This document shows, piece by piece, positions 26,165-39,215 of a stretch of DNA of 64,000 nt. Each line of letters begins with the position of its first letter. Positions within the stretch are counted from its first letter, which is position 1. This DNA is from Tyto alba (lineage: Eukaryota; Chordata; Aves; Strigiformes; Tytonidae): NCBI RefSeq assembly GCF_018691265.1, contig NW_024881316.1, forward strand, positions 24,591,819 through 24,655,818, in the 5' to 3' direction. The notes under the pieces are model-generated. The model had not been told where the DNA came from. It did not search any database and saw nothing but the letters and a program-made list of their open reading frames with translations. A program made the position numbers and the translations under genes.

Positions 26165-26205
26165 AAAAAAAAAAAAAAAAAGAAAAAAAAGAAAAAAGAA
26201 AAAAA
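26165..26205. repeat. A-rich tract next to exon 7 acceptor
   Basis: About 41 nt of A broken by three G, starting 19 nt from the exon 7 boundary. In transcript sense this is an extended T tract just upstream of the acceptor. Confidence 0.95.
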
Positions 26206-29200
26206 TTTTATAAGAAACTTGCTTAAGCATTTTTACAGTTTTATTTCAAGTTTTTAACTGTTTTACATCTGTCATATTTCAAGTAAATTTACAGAGGCCC
26301 TCATTTTTCAAAAGTGTGTATATTTCATCGTCAACTGGAAAACACTTGCTTCAATTCATATGCATGAGGCGTATGATTAAGTTTCAGTTGTGGTAGTCCT
26401 CTCCCCACCCTTCACCAAAGAGAGATAGGTGCGAAAATGTGTTTCAGCACTTGTCACCTAGTACATTCATCTCATTAATGATTCATGAAAGTTCTCACTG
26501 AATAAGATCAATAAATTACCAATGTTGTCAACAGGATCCATTTAGCAAAAATGGCTTGTGAAATGAGCATATTTGCAGCAGAAAATTTTTAAGGGAAATA
26601 AACCATTTTCTAGTTTTATCTACGTTTTCTACAAGAATGTTGGTGAAAAGCTACAGGTCTTTTTATTTCTTTTAACTAAAAAGTCTCTGACCATCCATTT
26701 TTCTGACAATATAAAGGGAACATTTGCTCACATTTTTGTGAACGTTTGTTGAGATAAAAAGTCCTATTGTTTAAAGTCATTGTTTAAAGGTTTGGGTACA
26801 AATAATTGATGTCTTGTTGTCATATGAGTAAATATGGTGCTTTGAAGGACAGCTTAAGAGCCTTCATTGCATCCAACAACAGAGAGGAGCAATGAAGTTT
26901 GTTTCCTTCAAGTAGCTCATCCTGAATTGTTCAGTCATTTTGACTGTTTGACTAACTGAACGTTGTTTTTACTTTAATAAAGTGAAGGAAACAAAGCACA
27001 TGTGTAAAATGCATTTACTAACAATCTGAAATACTGAAATAAAGGCACACTGAATCTTCTACTAATTGTTTTATCCTTTTTATGAGATACTGAGACCTCC
27101 TAGTTTTCTATATTATACTGCTAGCTATTTCCAAGACAATATACGCATTTCTGTGATAATACAATGGAGATCTATGAGAGGGTTTCTTTTAAAGAGCATA
27201 ATTAAATAGTTCACTGAAGCAGAATATTTAAAAATAGGCAGTCCTGTAAAAAGGTTATGTATTTGAGTAGTATGCCAATTATACTGAATTTTCTGAATAT
27301 GAAGAACTGAACACTGTATTTTCATACAATATATGCAGAATAATTACGTTTTCCTGTGTATACTTAGTTGTCAGGCTCTTTACAAGATGAGCACATATAT
27401 GTTCAGCCACTTTGCATAAGACATAGTGTTTTCCCATTAGCATCTGGTGGTAGAAAAATTGACCCAGAGAATGTCTTTGCTTACAAAATTCTTTCTGCCC
27501 AAACTAGACCAACACACCCAGTAACTGCAAAAAACAATAATTTTGCCTACATGGAAAGGGATTATTCACCTAAGGTTGTTAGGTTGTTAGGCTGGTATTG
27601 CTTAGGTCTTCAATCTACTCACTGGCAACCCCTTTCAATATCTTGTGAATGTCTGAAAGTATTCTGGATTCCCATATTTCCAATGGGGAATGGTAAGTAC
27701 TTAGGCCAAGTATACATGGGTTGTGATTATTCATTTTACAACTTATTATGCTTTGTTTCTATTGCTGGGTAGAAGGAAACTTTTGGTTTATATATGTATA
27801 CATATATAATGTTTATGAAATTTATCTATCTCTATATACATAATCATTCTACTCACCATTGATCACAGATTTCCAAAAGAAATAAAGGATTGCTGCATAG
27901 TGCAATCAGGTCTGCAAGGCAGGTAAGGTGAGCAAAGACAGTCCTCAGAGCATGATCTAGCATAAGCAGGGCAGGAGTAGGTGATTGCAACCCAGCATAA
28001 GGAATGGTATGATACCTATTCCTCAGGTGTACATAGAAACACCTCAGAGGAAGACAACAAAGGAGAAATTAAGTCCTGGGGTGGGGATTTTTTTTCCCCT
28101 CCTTTCAATTGAATTGTCCTGCCGGAGTTTTCACAGGTTCTGCATGGATGGGTCTTCTATGGCAAAAGAAATGAAGCACCAAATGCTGCACTGTCACACT
28201 GGAACTGTGTGGTAATCCAGACATGATGACTCATTCTGAACTAATTGTCACTTTTTAATCTTTTCACTAACCACAGTTTATGCAGTCATGATTAACATAA
28301 TTTAACAGCTCTTTGCTGAAACATGAGTTTGTACATGCTGAAGCACCAGCACAACAGTGAACATTATGAAAAATTCAAGGAGAAAACCTTGCCAGAAGAA
28401 TCACAGAAGAAAAACAGAAATTAAATGTGAACGTGTTTATGTGCACATATACATACACACATACATATATACACAAACACTACTAGGAGAAAGCAGAGCA
28501 GCATCCAGGGAGAAGCAGCAAAAGTCTGCAGTGTGTTCATACTTTCTTGACAGAATTCATCTGATGTCACTGTATTGAAAATTTTTGTGGTTTTATTGTA
28601 TTTATATGTTTGAATTGTGGGGTGAGAACATAATCTAAAACATTAGAATATGTTATTAGCAAGTTGGCCAAAACTAATAATATACTTATCATACCCTGCA
28701 ACTGTTAAAAGCCAAAGGTACAAATTAGATCAAGCCCTGATTAGAAGCAGTATTTGCATTCATATGTGTAAACTTTTTACTACCTGAAAATTAAATATTT
28801 ATCCCTCATTCTTAAAGACTCTAAGCTTTTACTTTCCCTCAGAAGTTAAAATAGATCTTTTCAAACCATGTTGATTCCTCCCAAATTATAGCTTGTACCT
28901 GAAATTCCTAAAATTAATAATAATTAGAAATAGAATGCTGATTTATTCTTTAATTAATGGAAAAAGAGAGAGTTAAACAGCGATTCAGCTCCACATATAG
29001 CAGATTTCACTGTTAATTGGGTTCCCAGTGATTCTGAAAAGTCACGTCTCAGCACTGACCTAACCTCATTGAGCTTTATGGAAGTCTTCCATTGACTTCA
29101 CTGGCAATGATTTAGGCCAGAACTCGATTTTCCTGAAACTCTATCAAAAACTCGATATAAGCACACTTCAGAAATCAGAAAACCAGAAGCTTTAAAACAA

Positions 29201-29518
29201 CACTGAACACCTTCTGTGAAAATTTACAAGCCCACACAGAAAACTGATGTGCTTTCTCCCTTTTGCAGAATATGGAGATAATGAAAAAAATGATCACAAT
29301 ATACTGGCTCATAAAATAAGAGTCACCTGAAAGTGTGAAGAAGCAAACACTGTTTAACAGGGATCATTCAAAAGACACTTCAGATTTTTATGTTATAAAT
29401 TTCCATTTTTTTCATTGCCAAAGTTAAAGACTTATGGATTATAGGGTTTCAGGTGCAAAAATTATCCAATTATCAGTCCAGTGAATCAAAAAGTTTAATT
29501 TTTTTTCATATATGCTAT

Positions 29519-29605
29519 TTGTTCTTGGCCGCTGCCAGAGACAAATTGTTGGGCTAAATGGACCCTTGCTCAGACCCAGTGTAGCTGTTCTTGTGTTCTA
29601 GTTTC
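29519..29605 (-). repeat. Old interspersed repeat fragment (CR1/L3-type tail)
   Basis: The plus strand reads TTGGGCTAAATGGACCCTTG then CTCAGACCCAGTGTAGCTG. This resembles the conserved tail GGGCTAGATGGACC...GACCCAGTATGGC found in old amniote LINE or SINE copies. The reverse complement aligns with 36426-36480, so the two are copies of one family in opposite orientation. The strand label is arbitrary. Confidence 0.6.
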
Positions 29606-30046
29606 TGTCCTCACAGATATTTGGATACTTTCCTTAAGGTGTTTATTTGTGGCTGGACCTGTTGGAAAAGGATTTGAAATATCATTTGAACTTGAGGAAA
29701 GGAAGTAAAGATTTAGAAATGTTGTTTATAAAAATAGCTAAGTAGAGATATTTTTGTGTGTATGGTGCTTTGATGGCTTATCAATGACTGGGGATAAGAA
29801 TGGGTAACAGACAAAAGTCTGTAAGAGCACAGTGCTATTGTACATGTTGGACCTGGCTCCATGGGGACAAGAAAGATGAAGGAATGTCTGAGAGAATAGT
29901 TTTGGACTACAGAGATTTATTGAAGATCTAGATAGTCTCTAAAAATTTGTGATGGTTCTCACAACTACCCTGCAGATTCTTTACTCGGACAGTCAGCTAC
30001 AACAGGCTGGTGAATACCATGAGGCATCTCAGGTGACTAGGCAATA

Positions 30047-30115
30047 ATCATAGAATGGTTTGGGGCTGGAAGGGACCTTAAAGATCATCTATCTCTAACC
30101 CTGCTGCCACTAGGG
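30047..30115 (-). repeat. Short CR1 3' tail
   Basis: The plus strand starts ATCATAGAATGGTTTGGGGC and continues TGGAAGGGACCTTAAAGATC. This is the reverse complement of the CR1 3' terminus, in a relatively well-preserved form. Similarity stops after about 70 nt. Confidence 0.85.
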
Positions 30116-30424
30116 GATTTTGGAGGTGAAAAGACACTTCACAGGTGATCTGAGATACCCTGTCTGTAGGCTTCCAGGCTTGTATCAGTCAGAAAGCTTG
30201 CTCTGCACACCACCTTCACACTGGTACTCTGGCCAATCAGGGAGCAATCTTCTCACTAACGCGTTTACACCAGCATGAGATCCTGTGTGGGTACAGTTAG
30301 GTTGATAACAAAGTGCCTCAGACATCTTCAGCCTGATTTGCTTTCCTTTTAGAAATAAGCTAACTCTTGTATACTTAAACTGCCTCTGCAGAACAGGCTG
30401 TGCCCCTAACTATACTGCTTCAGG

Positions 30425-30452
30425 TAAAAACAAACAAACAAACAAACAAACA
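30425..30452. repeat. CAAA microsatellite
   Basis: About seven AAAC/CAAA units in a row within intron 6. Confidence 0.9.
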
Positions 30453-31429
30453 ACCCAACACCTTTCTTGTATAGGAATAATATTATTATTATGGGCTCAT
30501 AATGGTTATGCCCATACAGGGATAACAGTTAGAGGGAAGAGAAGACTAGGATGTTGTCTTATTGCTGCATTCTTTAGGGATTTTCCACTAAAAATAGCTT
30601 GCTCCAACTGTTGTGGAGATAATACTCATTAAAGTTGATCTCTTATCTTATCTACACTGGTAATTCTTGTGCTCCTGTCCTTAACATGGTTGGCAAGCAA
30701 ACAGTTCAGGCAGAAGAAAGAATTGTATTTACTCACTTAAAAGCATGAGCTACTGATTAAAAGGACCCATTCTCATTACAGAAAAGTGTTGCTTAAAAAG
30801 TTAAGCTATACCTTCAATTTCTTCATGAGTTAAGTCTTTGCCTTTACCCCCATGAGATGCTGACAAGCCTTCGTTAGGTGGAATCCATTAGTGCCCACTG
30901 CAATCACTCACCTAAAGGGTCTCCCTCTCAAAATTTAAATCAAAACTAGTTTAGTGTTTAAACCCTGTGACAGAAAGACAGAGGAACACTCTATGTGATC
31001 TCTCCCTATAACAAGACAAAATCTGTGTCAGATCAGAAATAGTTTGGTACACTTGAAGAAAGCCGAATGATCACTTTTGTGTATTGTGCCCATGTGAATG
31101 ACAGCTTTTTGGTCTTCACCTGGATCCCTAGGTTGCCATGTCAACTATGACGTCTGATGCATCATATCTGACATTCTTTTGATCTTTCCATGGTTGGTTT
31201 GTTTGTTTGTTTAACTGAAATTAAAAGTTGATAGACAGCACACCTAAGATCTCTGTCTGTCAGTATCAGGTATATCAAAGACAGAGTAAGGGATGAGGGT
31301 GTATAAAAGTGAGAGGGGAAATAGATTTTGGTGTGTAACGGGAAGTACAAGAAATTTTCTGACAATGTGAGAAACAGCAGAATGTAATTATACAGTATAT
31401 AAAATCTGGTTATTGCAAATTCTCCAGGA

Positions 31430-32502
31430 AACCATTTCCAGACACATGAAGTTCAAGGAGTTGACTGGGAACAGGCAGCACAGATTTACTATGGCAAATT
31501 ATGCCTTACCATGATGAGATAAAATGAGATGATCTGACCATGATGTAATGATCAGCTCCATTGAGAATAAGAAAAGCAGTGAATATCATTTACCTTGACT
31601 TTAGCAATGTTTTCAGAATGGTGTCCTGTGGTGTTCTAGTTTATTGGACTAGATAAGTGACTTATAAGGTCAGTAACTGTACTGAAATTGAATGCTGAGA
31701 GGTCAACAGGTCAAAGTGACTGGTGTCTGTTTACTAGTGGCATTCCTCAGGAGTCAACACAGAGACAACACTGTTTTGCATCTCTATTAACAATCTGGTC
31801 AGTGAGACATAAGGCACCCTCAGTAACTTTGTGAAAGATGCCAAATTGGTAGGAAGAGGTTAGTATGCAGGGCTACCATTCAGAGCAACCTTAACAAGCT
31901 GGAGAAATGAGCTGACAGAAACCTCATGAAGTTCAACCAAAGGCAGGAACCAAATCCTGCCTCTGAGCCAGAACTGCCCACGCAGCAGCACTGGCAGGGC
32001 ACTGCCTGTGTAGAAAGCAGTTTCACAGAGATAGGACATGGGGTTCTGATGAGCAGAAAGTTGAACGTGGGTCAGCAGTGGGCTCTCTTAGCAAATGTGG
32101 ACAATCAATACTGGATTGTGCTAGCAAGAACATAGCCAAGACACTGTGAAAAGTGATAATTCCCCTCAAATTGACACTTGTGGGATTACATACGGAGTAC
32201 TGTGTCTGTACAAGGATCTTCTTGGAGATACACAATGAAAAGCTCAAAGATATCAGTCACAAGTTGTACCAAGGAAAATGCTGATTAGATATAAGAAAAA
32301 AATGTTTGACCACAGCAGTGGTCAAAATGACCTGCTGCAAGAAAGGTTGTGAAACCTCCATCCTTGGAGATACTCAAAATATGACCAGGGACATGACCTG
32401 AGCAGCCTGATCTAATTTCGGAGTTAGTCATGATTTGAGCAGAACGTTGGACTAGGTGACCTCCAAAAGTTCATTCCAATCTAAATCATTCTGTGATTCT
32501 AT
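31430..32502 (+). repeat. CR1 LINE 3' half, diverged
   Basis: The plus strand carries decayed reverse transcriptase sequence. There is a region like TTGACTTTAGCAATGTTTTC (the DFSKAF-type block), then AACAATCTGGTCAGTGAGAC and TTTGTGAAAGATGCCAAATT (near the FADDTKL-type block). The 3' UTR ends TGGACTAGGTGACCTCCAAA and ATTCTGTGATTCTAT, the CR1 terminal signature. Frames are broken throughout. It lies antisense to TINAG in intron 6. The 5' boundary is approximate. Confidence 0.8.
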
Positions 32503-33197
32503 AAATTATTATGTGTCATTTAAAAAGTTTCTAGCTCTTCATGTGGCCTTTGAGGGCTGTTAACTTCGGTTAGTCTGACCTGAATGAAGAAGGATCTAGG
32601 TGTAGTCCTTGCTATAGTGTTGCTTTCTGGCGCAAGCTTGGGATGGGATGATTATAGTTTGCTTTATAGAAAGGCAATGTTTGATCCTTTTCAATGTTCA
32701 AAATGTTGTCTCATGCAACTGGCTGCTTACTCAAAGGTGTTTAACATAAAGAGCATGTATCCCAAGAATCACAAAAGTTCTGAGTCTAATTACAGTATTG
32801 TCTTTGACATAAAAAAATCCTTTCTTGTTTGTCTTTCTGTTAGAGAGGCTACCATTTTTGCCAGTTATATTACAGCTAACGACAACATCTAGATGTAATG
32901 AGGCTTAAATGGGAGCTAGGTTGTTGCAGAGTTTTCTCACTGAGAGCCCTCATTCAAAATAGTCATCACTTATTTCTCTGAGAACTTTTCATAGTTCTTG
33001 GGCTTCATGAAGGTGATTTAAAGAAGGTCTAAATGAGAGAGAGTGATAGTCTTGATGTTATCAAATTAATCTGACCTAGGACAGAGCTAAATGTCTTTTT
33101 TTAAAGGTCAGAAATCATCATTATAACACAAGCAACTTTGCAACTTAAGCAACTGGTTCAAGTTAAAATAATCTAGGCAAGCAGGTAAAATATTTAC

Positions 33198-33348
33198 CCA
33201 TGTGTTTTCAGATATCTCCAAGCACCATCAATACTTCCACCATTACATCCGTGTTGATTCCTGTTATCACAAGAGATCAAATTCTGAACGGAAAGGTTGT
33301 CTGTGATTTGACCCTCGGAATGAATTGCTATTCTATCTGCTGCAACGC
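33198..33348 (-). CDS. TINAG: TINAG exon 6: cathepsin-like domain, left lobe
   Basis: This 151-nt exon has an AAACAG acceptor and a GTAAAT donor. It completes Ser255 and encodes residues 256-304 with codon 305 split. It reads VAADRIAIHSEGQ, then DNLSVQNLISC, then HGCNGGSIDGAWRYLKTHG. The GCNGGS motif is the classic cathepsin-B GCNGG signature. DNLS is a possible N-glycosylation site, and human TINAG has NLS at the same place. Human TINAG reads GCNSGS there, so this copy keeps the more ancestral-looking glycine. Confidence 0.95.
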
Positions 33349-35522
33349 CTGTTTTGAAATAAATTTTCTGTTATCAAAAACAAATAATTAGTCACAACTT
33401 CACACTGGTTATTGTGAAAGAGGGACAGAAAAATAACCTCAGTATTTTCTGTCTGTGCAGATACCTTTACAAAACAATACCAATTTAATTTGTACAGACT
33501 TCCAAGAGAGGATTGTGAAACTGAAAAGGATCATGGACAACTTTGCTGTAATATTATAAATCCATAGACTTATGGGTTATCACAAAGTCTCACATATCTA
33601 AACATCAGATGAGGCATTTACATATTTTTTTCTGATAGTGTCTACCATGTTTGTAAATGCATATTTACCTCTGGTTGACTTCAGCAAAAGATAGAAATCT
33701 TCTGCCGAATCTCCAAATCTCTTATCTTTCTTTTCTACCTTTCCTTCCTTTATTTAGGAAAAAAAAGAAAAGCAAAAATTAACAGTCCTATGAAGAAAAA
33801 AATTCAAGACTGAAAGTACGTATTGGTTTTACTGGAAAGAATATTTGGAAATGATCATATTAATGTGTAAATGTGGGATTCATTGGACCTCCTTCCCTTA
33901 TCACACAAAATCTCTCTTCTTAGATAGACACCTTAGATGTCTGAACTCAATCAGTCATAATTCTAAGTACTAATATATTTAGCACTGATTTAAAGTCAGA
34001 CTAGGTTAGCTAAATTGTAGGTGAAATCAAGCCACTTCTTTCTTTAACAAGTGACAATGAAACAATTAAGTCCCAATCCCAGTCATTACCTGTGCTTAAA
34101 TTATATTTTTATTATTTTTAGCCCTTCATTTTTGAACATGAAAATAAATTTTTAAAATTCCTTAAAATCTAAAGCCCCATCAAAATCAACACTAACTTCA
34201 GTGAATTTTAGACAAGACTTCAAAAGAGTGATTCTGCTGATGGCAGCTGTCAAGGACTGTCTTTTGAGCTTTTGTGAGGTGTCACATGACAATGGATTTA
34301 TTTTCATGGGTGTAAAAACTTTACTGAATAGTTTTGGAATATTTATAAGAATTACTCATTATCAGAAAAAAAATGATACAACAGTGTTTGTCTATTTATT
34401 GAGCAATGATTAATCTTACAAAGAACTATTGCAAAAGTTAGATGCACCTAAACAACACAGGAAGGTGTCTCATAATATTTATCACTGAATATAATTATGT
34501 GTATTAAATCAGAAGATTCACTTATGAAAGGGAAAATTTAGACTGAATATCTGGAAAGTCTTTCCTTCAGTGAGCTCTGTTCATCTCTGCAGTAATCTAT
34601 CAGGAGAGCTGTTAGAAGCCCTCTTGGTTTTGTCTTTTCAAACTACACCAGACATATTAGTAACAGAGGGTGTTCAGTCTGGCTTTGGCAGGGAGCTAGG
34701 ATTAACTAACCTAAATGCTCCTTTCCTGCTCTTATGACTGTGATTTAAAGAAGCAGTTGCAGAAACCTGCACCCATGAAAACCCACTGGCCAGATCAAGT
34801 CATAAAGATTGATTGCATAATTTCTTTCTTTATCTTTATACATCCCAAATACACTGAGATTTATTGCAGCATAAGAGAAATTAACACAATTGATTACTGT
34901 TGCTTCTTTGGAGAAAGTGACGCAAACACTTGTGTCCATTTTTCATAAAATCAGAGGTTTTAGCACATGAGGTTGAATTGCATTAATGACATTTTGTTGT
35001 TTACGGAACTTGAAAACATTTTCTACCACAAATATGTGACCAGTTTCAGGGTTTTCTTCTCATAAAATTATTGAAAGTATTATACTTAATTTACTTGAAT
35101 AGCAGGGGTTAGACAATGGCAAATGCACAAATATGTAAATACATATAAAAAGAATAAAGCCTCCCTGTTTTAAGCTTTCAAGTCAAACATGTAGTTGTGT
35201 AAACAAGGGATGCAGATTTTTTAAAAGTTACTCTACAAGTGATGATGAAGTGCATTAGTCAATTAATTTTCTACTTTCTGTCACCAAAAAATCTCCACAT
35301 GTTACACAAACTTATGAAAAGCTAACAAAGCTCTACAGCTTAAATTGACTTTTTAAGACTTTGGGACAACTTAGAGGGAAAGTAGTAGCAATTTTAAATG
35401 TTCCTATTTACTAATAGAAAGTGAAGAGCAAGCTGAAATTACTTCATTACTAATCATTACAAATTTTCATCATGCAACTAGCATCAATGATATATTTAAA
35501 AGGAGAAAAAAATTGATATTAC
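33349..35522 (-). other. TINAG: TINAG intron 5
   Basis: This is about 2.2 kb between exons 5 and 6. It is AT-rich and carries a possible old CR1-type fragment around 34515-34740. Nothing else is recognisable. Confidence 0.75.
34515..34740 (+). repeat. Possible old CR1-type 3' fragment
   Basis: A stretch including GGGAAAATTTAGACTGAATA, then GGAAAGTCTTTCCTTCAGTG and a CTGCAGTAATCTATCAGGAG segment resembles the 3' UTR of old CR1/L3-type elements. Divergence is high and the ends are unclear. Confidence 0.45.
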
Positions 35523-35646
35523 TTGCAGTTGAAAAAGCCCAGGATGCTCCACAGTTTCGTTGATCCAGAGGATCATGAATCCAATCAGGCCATGCATAAC
35601 TGGCTGCAAAAAATGCAGGAAATTTTTCTTCTGGAAGTGAGTTTCC
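35523..35646 (-). CDS. TINAG: TINAG exon 5: pseudo-active-site exon (Cys to Ser)
   Basis: This 124-nt exon has a TTTTAG acceptor and a GTAATA donor. It encodes residues 214-254 plus one base of Ser255. It contains the start of the C1A fold: FFAASYAWPDW, then DPLDQRNCGASWAFSTA. Gln242 aligns with the oxyanion-hole glutamine of papain-family enzymes. The position of the catalytic cysteine (CxxCWAF in cathepsin B) is Ser248 (TCC). The same change is known in mammalian TINAG, so the protein should lack cysteine-protease activity. This follows from the family; activity was not tested. Confidence 0.95.
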
Positions 35647-36425
35647 CTAAAACAAAATGTAGGAGATCTGTATATGCTTCAATTCCTAATTTTTTCTAAA
35701 ATTTTACCCTAGTTTTGATTTTTAAATTCTTAATTTTTAAATTGAGAAAACTTAATACATTGGCACCTGTGGCTTCCCAAACATCCCTGTGGTGGTCATC
35801 CTATGGCTGGGTGCTGTGGACCCCCTGAGAGCAGGAGAGTTCTGGCACTCCACTAACTGAGCTGGAAAGCTGAGTTCCATAACTGCCAACTGGAATAACC
35901 TGTCCAGTTTCTCTCTGCTTTTTATCTCAAACAATTCCCTATGAAACATGTTAATTGTGACCCAGCTGGCATTTTTGGAAAGAAAAGCCTTCTGCTACAA
36001 ATAGCGGTGAAGTTAGGTACCTGTTACCCTATTCTCCTTGACATGTGGCTGTAGGTAGGAAATTTTAGTTACCATGGGGAAGGCATCAGTACAGTGTATC
36101 AGTGATTTGTCGTTTACACCAAGGGTTTTCAATCTCCAGCACTTATTCTCATTCCAGAATGAAAATCAGTGATTTTCCTTCTGTTTTACAGTCTGATGTT
36201 GTATTGAAGGGAATTCATGGTCTGCTTGCTAAAACCATTTGGACAGCCATTTTTGGCATCCTCATCTCTCAGTCTTAATTTATGTCCTCTAAGCTTTGCA
36301 CAAATATCTGCATATGCAAGAACCATCTGGTACAACCACTAATAATCTGTTCTGTGTTCAACATATCAAAATCATTGACTCATTTTCTATTTTACTGTTG
36401 AACTTTATGAAATAATTGCTTATGT

Positions 36426-36545
36426 TGTGCAGGGAACTAGGAAAGGCCACACTGAATTGAAGTATTAGTCCATCCAGTCTATCAGTTTCTCTCAAATAAC
36501 TGTTGATAACATCTGTTTCAGAGGAAAATACAATATACAAAATAC
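36426..36545 (+). repeat. Old interspersed repeat fragment, opposite orientation to 29519-29605
   Basis: The plus strand has GAAAGGCCACACTGAATTGA followed by GTCCATCCAGTCTATCAG and TTTCAGAGGAAAATACAA. This resembles the ...GGTCCATCTAGCCCAGTATC... family tail seen in many amniote genomes. It corresponds to the reverse complement of the fragment near 29.5 kb. Confidence 0.55.
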
Positions 36546-39139
36546 GATAATCTGTTCCTAAGCAAAACATTCCCTGATGCTTCTTTCTCATAAGCAGGCT
36601 TATACACTGAAGTCCAATGGCTTCTATCCTGTCCAAATTCCTTTCTTTTACTTTGATTTAGTCTTCTAATTCTGTGTGTCCTTGCTGAGCCATATTTCTA
36701 AATTGCTTATGTGACTTATAAGACTATGTACCTTTTCCTAAAATTACTTAAACATTTGGGGCCAGTTCTTTCAAACTATTTCAGGACTCGGGAAACCGAA
36801 CTTTACCACTTTGGCTGTATCCAGATCACTTTGTTGCATACATTGGGAAACAGTGGTGTTTCCATCCAGCTTGGACCCCTGGATTTCCCACAGAAAACCC
36901 ACGGTTGAGAAGAAGTAGGTAAGGAAAAAAGAAGCTTGTACTTCACATCTGTAGCTGATATTAGACTGGGATAAGCCCCAACAGAGAGATAGATTGTTAC
37001 AGTCTGGGCGTATGCCCAGACTCAGTAACTCTCAAGTGCTTCTAGGTTCACTACATTAGATGCAGGCTGTGAGTCCTAAATACCATTAAAGTATACTGCA
37101 AGTTGTCACTTAAGTGCTTTTGAAAGTCTTACCTCTACCCATAACAAGCCAGTAATCTTTTAAATCTTGATAAAATACTAATCTTGATATTTTGATCCAT
37201 TACTTTCAAAAGTCTGCATTTTGAAAAGCTTGTTAGATACATGGGACTCGCAACCTCAAATGACACACAGAAAGCAACAGCTAAATTAAAGAATATTTTG
37301 CTAAACTATCATGTTCATTATTAATGAGCAAGCACAAGTGCAAGATTTACTTTGAAGATGAATCATACAGGCGAAATCCCAGACAAAATGCATTTCTTTC
37401 ACATGATAAGACTGCTCACTATCAACCAGGAAACAAGTATAATTTTGCAAAGGTTGTTTACCACACTTATGTGGGCAATGACTACTTACAATGTTACAAA
37501 TGAAGCAGCTGAGAAACGCAAAATTCTAAGTAGATCTCTGGTCTGAGACAATGTGTTACTTTACACATGCCTAAACTACTGCCAATGTATTTAATAGCCT
37601 CATATTGTAAATCCCAGAGCAAATCCCTCATTAACCCTCGCCCTTATCATTTAGAAATGCAGAATTGACCTGTAGCCAGAAACATTAGCTTTTTGTCTGA
37701 GAAATTGCTACCCTGATATTGAGAAGCACTGCTGTTCTGTGACAAATAGTAAGTCTAGGCAATTGTTTCCCAACATATACTCCATGGACCAGCATCAGAC
37801 AGCACAATGCAATCAGCAAAATGACTGGCAAACTATTTTTAAACCTTCATATGTATTCTCTGCAGTAAAGCTAGCAGTCTGACAGGAAGGTAAGTGGATA
37901 CAAATAAACACTTGTACTTCAGCTATGACTTCTTTGGAAAAGCTAGATGGCCCATCAGAGAAAAACAGCTGAGGATTACTGAATGTGCAAATGTGGCAAT
38001 AGTTTTTCTGAGGGAAAGCAATATTTTTTTTTAATGTGGGAAAAAAGGTTCTTGACATCACTTGCTTTGTGAAGACAAAATGGGCATGCATGACCTTCAG
38101 TTTGCGAGAGGGAGATCTACAACTGCTGAGCTTTTTTACTATGAAAAGCCGTATATCAGTGAAATAGCTTGTGTACTTTGTACACCTTCACATTGTCTTT
38201 ACTAATTCTTCTATACTTACTTCCAAATGATGATTTATTACTATAATGCATATTCCATTTTCTTGTAAGATGGCACTTAGGTGAGCACCTTGTTGCTGGC
38301 AGCTGCAGACCACACCATTGCAATGTACTTCTTGGCAGAACACTACTGACAGAATACCACCAAATTTGTATCACAATGTGTTTTAATGGCATGGCAGTTA
38401 TTTTTGTGCTACATAGCATTTCAAGAATAATTACACTTTCTCCTGCAGTGAGTAAACACCTTCAAAATGCCCTCTCAGATAACATGTGTGACACTGCTGG
38501 GAGCTTCAGCTTTGTCAGAACTCACAGCAGTTTTAGTGGTGGATTAAGCTGTCAGTCCATGTTCAGGTCTAGCCATACTCTGCAGCAGAAGGTACTCAGT
38601 TCAGATTTAGTTTTTGTTCCATATCGGTGTCTTTTAGGTATTATAATGTGTCATCATGTTAAACTACCCTTCCAGACATAAGCATCACCTTACTGAGCAG
38701 ATATAGTCTTTTATTAATAGCAAAGCTTTTAAAAGCTCTGTGAGCAGCTTCAAGAAGTTTGTGTTTTCCGTAAGATGAAATGTAGCTCTGTCACACCCTT
38801 TAATTTGAAGTAACGTTATGAAGCAATATTTGTAGTTGGATATGTCAAAGAAGCAACTAAAAAGCCTCTATTCCACAACCAAACTTTAAAACACTGCTGA
38901 GAACTAAGACACTGACATAGATGTAAAGTGGTTAACACAGAAAAGCTTTACATTCTTGAATAATTTTTTGCATGAAATTGAGTAAGGAGCCCCTTCCACA
39001 CAAAAATGTTTTTCTCAAGCATCCCCAAAAGGCAGTAGAAAATAATCAGAACAGCAAGCCCTTAGGTACCAGAAACTGTAATTTATTCACTAAATAGTAT
39101 ACCAGTAGCATGCTGAAGAAATTTTTTTAATTTAAAGTA

Positions 39140-39215
39140 AAAACAAAAACAAACAAACAAAAAAAAAACACACAAAAAACCCAAACCAAAACAAATCTAA
39201 ACAAAAAAATAACAA
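39140..39215. repeat. A-rich AAAC-type low-complexity tract
   Basis: Irregular AAAC/AAAAC repeats within intron 4. There are no coding or splice signals inside. Confidence 0.85.

Larger units (their letters stand above)
26147..33197 (-). other. TINAG: TINAG intron 6
   Basis: This is about 7.05 kb between exons 6 and 7. It holds the A-rich tract next to the exon 7 acceptor, an old repeat fragment (29519-29605), a CR1 3' tail (30047-30115), a CAAA microsatellite (30425-30452), a GTTT repeat (31197-31213) and a CR1 3' half (about 31430-32502). Nothing gene-like was recognised in the rest. Confidence 0.75.

Noticed and set aside
32584..32892. Plus-strand frame of 102 codons with a hydrophobic, signal-like start (MKKDLGVVLAIVLLSGASLG)
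   Set aside because: It lies in intron 6 just after a CR1 end, has no recognised family or splice context, and its composition fits a chance frame in AT-rich DNA.
35752..35949. Minus-strand frame beginning MFHRELFEIK beside exon 5
   Set aside because: No similarity to TINAG, no suitable splice sites in phase with exons 4 and 5, so treated as intronic chance sequence.
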